DNA from: PALSA-505 sp036496025
Lineage (GTDB): Bacteria > Actinomycetota > Actinomycetes > Streptosporangiales > Streptosporangiaceae
Reading direction: 5' to 3'
Assembly: GCA_036496025.1 (NCBI GenBank)
Contig: DASXLW010000187.1
Location: 1 to 26,436 of the forward strand
DNA: 26,436 bases
This document shows, one piece after another, positions 23,105 through 26,436 of this stretch. A program made the translations under genes and the position numbers. The notes below the pieces were generated by a model, which worked only from the letters and a program-made list of their open reading frames with translations, searched no databases and was not told where the DNA came from. Each line of letters opens with the position of its first letter. Positions within the stretch are counted from its first letter, which is position 1.

Positions 23105-24400
23105 CTATCCATCGGTCCGGGTAATTGGGAATTCCGGTGTGCCGGCGGTGGGGAAGACTTCGATGAGGTCGCCGCGATGGATCTGGCCCTGGCCGATGGG
23201 ATGGCGCCACCAGGCGTCGGCGTAGACGAGCCTGCTGAGCGTCCCGGCTCCGCGGCCCTTACAGGGGGTGGCCAGGGGCAGTGTAACCGGGGCCGATGCA
23301 GCGCTCAGTGTTACCGGGATCCACTCTTCGACGTCGGGTGCGGACGTCCAGCCGCAGTCAAGCACCGCCAGTTGCGCGTCGCCAGGGCCAGGGACCGGGC
23401 GGCCGTGTAGCGCAGCCAGCACGGGCACGCCGAACAGTTCGAAGATCACCGCCGCGGCGAGCGGGTACCCGGGCACGCCGATCACCGGGACCGCGGCGTG
23501 TCTCGGGCCGGGAACCCGCTGGCCGCCAGGAACCTCGCCCTGGCCGCGTTGCCCTGCCCGGGCATGCCCGAGCAGCACCGGGTGGCCGGGGCGCACCGCG
23601 ACACCGTGTACGGTTTCGGCGCCGACCTCGCGCAGGACCGCGGCAGTGTGGTCGTGCCGCCCGACGCTGGACCCCGCCAGGACCAGCACCAGGTCAGCCA
23701 CGGCCGCGGCGCGCCTGACCGCAGCCGCGATCGCGGTGGGGTCATCGGGCTGTACCTCGCTGACCGCCGTCCAGGCGCCAGCTTGGGCCGCGCGCGCGGC
23801 GAGCATGACCGAGTTGCTGTCTACGATGTCGCCCCGTCCGAGCGGCGTGCCCACCGGCCGGACCTCGTCTCCAGTCGGGACGATCGCGACCACCGGTTGC
23901 CTGGTGACCAGCAGGGTGGTGTGACCTGCCGCGGCGGCCGCGGCCAGATCCGCCGGGCGCAGCCGCCGTCCGGCCGGAACGAGCCGCGCCCCGACAGCGA
24001 AGTCCTCGCCACGCGTGCGCACGTTCAGCCCGCGCCGCGCCGGAGCCGTTACGACCGCGCTGCCATCGGATCGGATCTGGGTCTGCTCCCGGGCTACCAC
24101 GGTGTCCGCCCAGGCGGGTACCGGATCTCCGGTATCGACCCAGGCAAATGCGGTGGCCGGGATCACCTCCCCCGTGGCGGCCGGGCCGGCCATCGCTATG
24201 CCGTCCATCGCGGCGCAGTCGCAGCGCGGCGACGGCCACCGGGCTTGCACCGGTTCCGCCAGGACCCGGTCGAGCCCGTCGGCTACGTGCACCTTCTCGG
24301 GCACCGGAGAGCCGCGCCACCCCGCGGCCGCGCATGCTTCGGTCCACCGGGCGTAGGCATTCTGCGGGCTCAGGCGGCCGCGTCGCGTGGTAATGCTCAC
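23105..24400 (-). CDS. moeA: Molybdopterin molybdenumtransferase MoeA-like
   Basis: A 431-residue protein of the MoeA family, which inserts molybdate into adenylylated molybdopterin to give Mo-cofactor. Visible family landmarks are CDCAAMDGIAM near the N-terminus, TGDPVPAWADTVV, GEDFAVGARLVPAG, VAIVPTGDEV, the MPT-binding loop GSSVGRHDHTAAVLREVG, the motif VRPGHPVLLG and GVPGYPLAAAVIFELF. Length is normal. The start is GTG at 24400, overlapping the stop of fdhD (GTGA), so the two are translated as a pair. Actinomycetes often have more than one moeA; this copy is tied to fdhD, suggesting service to a formate-dehydrogenase-type enzyme encoded elsewhere. Confidence 0.9.
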   Translation of the reverse strand: MSITTRRGRLSPQNAYARWTEACAAAGWRGSPVPEKVHVADGLDRVLAEPVQARWPSPRCDCAAMDGIAMAGPAATGEVIPATAFAWVDTGDPVPAWADTVVAREQTQIRSDGSAVVTAPARRGLNVRTRGEDFAVGARLVPAGRRLRPADLAAAAAAGHTTLLVTRQPVVAIVPTGDEVRPVGTPLGRGDIVDSNSVMLAARAAQAGAWTAVSEVQPDDPTAIAAAVRRAAAVADLVLVLAGSSVGRHDHTAAVLREVGAETVHGVAVRPGHPVLLGHARAGQRGQGEVPGGQRVPGPRHAAVPVIGVPGYPLAAAVIFELFGVPVLAALHGRPVPGPGDAQLAVLDCGWTSAPDVEEWIPVTLSAASAPVTLPLATPCKGRGAGTLSRLVYADAWWRHPIGQGQIHRGDLIEVFPTAGTPEFPITRTDG

Positions 24401-25245
24401 GTTGGGATCCGGTGAGCGTGGGTGTAAACGTTCATCGACCGGCCGCGCAGGAAGCCGGCCAGCGTCAGGCCCGCCTCCTCGGCTAGATCGGCAGCGAGCG
24501 AGGACGGTGCCGAGACTGCCGCCAGCAACGGGATCCCAGCCAGTACCGCCTTCTGCACCAGCTCAAATGAGGCACGTCCGCTGACCAGCAGGGCGCGGCC
24601 CGCCAACGGCAGCTGGCCCCGCAGCAGCGCGTGGCCTACGAGCTTGTCCACGGCGTTGTGCCTGCCTACGTCCTCGCGGATCACTATCAGCTCGCCAGAA
24701 CTGGTGAATAGCCCGGCGGCGTGCAGGCCGCCGGTGCGGGCGAACACGCGCTGTGCCTGACGCAGCCTGTCCGGCAGTGCGGCCAGTACGGAAGGCCAGA
24801 ACTGCGTCTTATCTGACTCGAGGGACGCTGCGGGCCGCACGCAGACGTCTTCGATGCTGGTTCTGCCGCAGACACCGCACGCGCTGGTGGTCATGAAGTT
24901 GCGCCGGGCGCCCGACCCGGCCTCCACTCCCGGGGCCAGCAGGACATCCGCGATGTTCCCCATCCCCTCATGGTCGCCGTGGCCGCAAGGGGTCCCGTCG
25001 CAAAGCCTGATCTCGGCAATGTCATCGGGAGAGCGGACCACCGCCTCGCCGGCCAGGAATCCGGCCGCCAGCTCGACGTCATCTCCGGGCGTACGCATGG
25101 TTACGGTCAGCGCGCTGCCGTCCAGCCTGATGCCGAGCGGCTCCTCCGTCGCGAGCAAGTCCGCGCGTACCGCCGCGCCGCCCGCAAGCCCGTCCGATGA
25201 CGCCATCACCCGCACCACTCGCCGTCTTGCCGTGCGCCCAGTCAA
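24397..25245 (-). CDS. fdhD: Formate dehydrogenase accessory sulfurtransferase FdhD
   Basis: A 282-residue protein. FdhD carries sulfur from a cysteine desulfurase to the Mo-bis-MGD cofactor, which formate dehydrogenase needs for activity. The persulfide-carrying CxxC is at C123/C126 (TSACGVCGRTS); other family landmarks are EEPLGIRLDG, ELAAGFLAGEAVV, FARTGGLHAAGLF, REDVGRHNAVDKLVG, VSGRASFELVQKAV and the C-terminal GFLRGRSMNVYTH. The start is taken as TTG at 25245, because AAGGA lies about 7 bases upstream and the TTG overlaps the stop of a short upstream ORF (TTGA); an ATG at 25206 is the alternative. It is followed directly by moeA. Confidence 0.92.
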   Translation of the reverse strand: MTGRTARRRVVRVMASSDGLAGGAAVRADLLATEEPLGIRLDGSALTVTMRTPGDDVELAAGFLAGEAVVRSPDDIAEIRLCDGTPCGHGDHEGMGNIADVLLAPGVEAGSGARRNFMTTSACGVCGRTSIEDVCVRPAASLESDKTQFWPSVLAALPDRLRQAQRVFARTGGLHAAGLFTSSGELIVIREDVGRHNAVDKLVGHALLRGQLPLAGRALLVSGRASFELVQKAVLAGIPLLAAVSAPSSLAADLAEEAGLTLAGFLRGRSMNVYTHAHRIPT

Positions 25246-25310
25246 CTGCCCGTCCTTATCTTCGGCGATTTGCAGGCCTGCCGGATGACCTGCTCGTTGT
25301 CCACTGCCAC
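25242..25310 (-). CDS. Possible 22-residue ORF translationally coupled to fdhD
   Basis: GTG at 25310 is preceded by GAGGAG 6 bases upstream, and the TGA stop overlaps the TTG start of fdhD by two bases (TTGA). The peptide begins VAVDNEQVIRQACKSPK, a mixed composition more protein-like than a shadow frame. The frame is open upstream for a further dozen codons (including HGAVEEID) to a TGA, so it could be the tail of a decayed gene or a real coupling peptide. I do not recognise it. Confidence 0.35.
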   Translation of the reverse strand: MAVDNEQVIRQACKSPKIRTGS

Positions 25311-25381
25311 GTCGATCTCCTCAACCGCGCCATGCGAGGCTTCGCGACAGACTCAGACTTGCCACCAGACGGGTGATTGGT

Positions 25382-25450
25382 CGTCACCGGAACCCGGTGA
25401 TCTACGTCCTGAATTGTTTCGGTGTGGCCGATCACCGGGATCCGGTGACG
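25382..25450. promoter_or_regulatory. Pair of mirrored operator-like dyads TCACCGG-N3-CCGGTGA
   Basis: Two perfect 7-base dyads with 3-base spacers lie at 25384-25400 and 25432-25448, centres 48 bases apart. The 21-base segments 25382-25402 and 25430-25450 are also reverse complements of each other with one mismatch at the centre. They lie between the divergent fdhD and SnoaL-like genes. Two binding sites for one dimeric regulator are the simplest reading; a 21-base-pair stem with a 27-base loop in RNA is the alternative. Confidence 0.7.
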
Positions 25451-25540
25451 ACATCTCACATGGCTCGCAGCAACCCTGGGTCCACCGGGCCGGGCGCCTT
25501 CCTTGTTCGGCACGATCAAGCAAACTCCGAGGAGAGGGCC

Positions 25541-25984
25541 ATGACCGCCACCACCGAGAAGCTCGAGGCCAACAAGAAGCTCGCACGCGACTACATCGAC
25601 CAGGTGTTCAACCAGCACAACCCGGGCAAGGCGGCAGACTTCGTGACCGATAACGTCATCTGGCACGGCGGGGGCCTCGGCGACATCGCCGGCCCGGAGA
25701 ACCTGGCCGCCCTGCTGGGGTCGTTCATCGGCGCGCTCCCGGACCTGCACGCGGCCGAGCAGGACATCATCGCCGAGAACGACCTGGTCGTCATCCGGCT
25801 AGTCGTCACCGCCACGGTCAAGCGAAGCCTGCTGGGGGCCCCGGCCGATGGCAAGCCGGTCCGGTGGGACGCAGTGGACATCTACCGGGTCACCGACGGC
25901 AAGATCAGCGAGGAGTGGGCCGCCGATGACATCGCGGCGATCATGGCTCAGATCGGTGCCTTCAACCCGCCGTGGGCTGCCTGA
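25541..25984 (+). CDS. SnoaL-like / ester-cyclase family protein
   Basis: A 147-residue protein of the SnoaL-like NTF2 fold: NKKLARDYIDQVFNQHNPGKAADFVTDNVIWHG at the N-terminus, GPENLAALLGSFIGALPDLHA in the middle, then ENDLVVIRLVVTAT and RWDAVDIYRVTDGKISEEWAADD. These match polyketide-cyclase SnoaL relatives often annotated as ester cyclase or nuclear transport factor 2-like. Most such proteins in ordinary loci have no known substrate, and no polyketide genes are nearby. ATG at 25541 has GGAGAGG about 5 bases upstream. The two mirrored dyads lie 91-159 bases upstream and may control it. Its end overlaps the convergent amidohydrolase by 37 bases. Confidence 0.85.
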   Translation: MTATTEKLEANKKLARDYIDQVFNQHNPGKAADFVTDNVIWHGGGLGDIAGPENLAALLGSFIGALPDLHAAEQDIIAENDLVVIRLVVTATVKRSLLGAPADGKPVRWDAVDIYRVTDGKISEEWAADDIAAIMAQIGAFNPPWAA

Positions 25985-26436
25985 CTTATCCCGAGCAGGG
26001 CGCTGACGTTCTGGTCGAGGATGGCCCGGGCGGCGCCCGTGTCGATCTGGGGGTCGTTGATGTAATCGACTGCGCGGACGAACATGTCCCCGTTTTCGTA
26101 AGGGAAGTCGGTTCCGAGGAGAAGCCGGCTGGCGCCAAATGAGTCGATCGCGCACCGGAGGGCGGGGACGTGCCCGTGTCCGACAGTGTCGTACCACATC
26201 CGGCGCGCGGCCACGCTGGGCGGCTCCGGCGTGTCCGGCGCCTCCCAGCGATACTGGTCGTCAGCTCGCTGCAGCAGCATCGGCAGCGCTCCGCCGAGGT
26301 GCGAGTTGATGATCTTGATCTCCGGATAGCGAGCCGGGATGCCGCGCGTGATCAGCTGCATGATCGAGATCGTGTCCTCGACCGGCGCGCCGACCATCCA
26401 GGTTAGGTGGTAGTTGCCGATCAGGGGCGAGCAGGC
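25948..26436 (-). CDS. Amidohydrolase family protein (5' partial, C-terminal part)
   Basis: The frame is open to the right edge, so the N-terminus lies outside. The visible 162 residues are the C-terminal half of an amidohydrolase-2 (ACMSD-like) TIM barrel: ISIMQLITRGIPARYPEIKIINSHLGGALPMLLQR carries the metal-associated His, and SRLLLGTDFPYENGDMFVRAV carries the catalytic Asp. Family members are metal-dependent decarboxylases or hydrolases, often of aromatic acids; the substrate is unknown. The ATG at 26397 is internal, since GNYHLTW is read in frame before it. Its last 37 bases overlap the SnoaL-like gene end to end. Confidence 0.85.
   Translation of the reverse strand, partial: ACSPLIGNYHLTWMVGAPVEDTISIMQLITRGIPARYPEIKIINSHLGGALPMLLQRADDQYRWEAPDTPEPPSVAARRMWYDTVGHGHVPALRCAIDSFGASRLLLGTDFPYENGDMFVRAVDYINDPQIDTGAARAILDQNVSALLGISQAAHGGLKAPI

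Noticed and set aside
1..26436. Search for CRISPR arrays, tRNA or rRNA genes, transposases and phage integrases
   Set aside because: No regularly spaced repeats, tRNA-like fold, rRNA sequence or recombinase protein was found in any frame.

Overview
The window is very GC-rich, apart from a few AT-rich promoter patches. It uses GTG and TTG as well as ATG starts, has tightly packed genes with ATGA/GTGA start-stop overlaps, and encodes actinobacterial families: a large LuxR-type ATPase regulator, a luciferase-like (LLM) oxidoreductase, a DUF4242 protein, a sulfolipid-addressing (GAP/Sap) membrane protein and a fused response regulator/thioredoxin reductase. This points to a filamentous or related high-GC actinomycete. 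I cannot name the genus. No rRNA, tRNA, CRISPR array, transposase or integrase was seen.

Layout. 1-735: 3' part of a MarR-GNAT fusion regulator/acetyltransferase. 821-1465 (-): secreted protein of unknown function. 1689-2810 (-): the ribosome-maturation GTPase RsgA, preceded by a possible 18-codon ORF with a strong Shine-Dalgarno. 3078-6429 (+): three overlapping genes, namely a replication-relaxation/winged-helix protein, a membrane-anchored FtsK/VirD4-like DNA-coupling ATPase and a membrane-anchored J-domain protein. This module resembles part of an actinomycete conjugative element but has no visible relaxase, integrase or att site. 6456-6545: a 43-bp tandem repeat. 6728-8128 (+): secreted beta-propeller. 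8351-8794 (+): unrecognised protein. 8775-9890 (-): 8-TM membrane protein. 10179-12848 (+): LAL-type LuxR regulator with a TGAGTA/TACTCA operator candidate upstream. 13007-15042 (-): DUF4242, small protein, GAP-family protein and MTH1187-like thiamine-binding protein.

15257-16567 (+): ferritin-like protein of the iminophenyl-pyruvate dimer synthase family, ending inside the convergent fused pseudo-receiver/thioredoxin-reductase-like flavoprotein (16547-18319, -). 18432-20624 (-): LLM oxidoreductase followed by a secreted Asp-box propeller. 20956-23077 (+): two tandem paralogous secreted TolB-like propellers. 23105-25245 (-): fdhD and moeA, translationally coupled, serving molybdenum-cofactor insertion; no formate dehydrogenase lies in the window. 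25541-25984 (+): SnoaL-like protein. 25948-26436 (-): C-terminal part of an amidohydrolase running off the right edge.

The most notable points are the overlapping coupling-ATPase/J-domain module, a pair of near-identical dyads in mirror orientation between fdhD and the SnoaL gene, the receiver domain that has lost its phosphorylation residues, two very short ORFs in the leaders of rsgA and fdhD, the concentration of four secreted beta-propellers, and three convergent gene pairs whose coding ends overlap.
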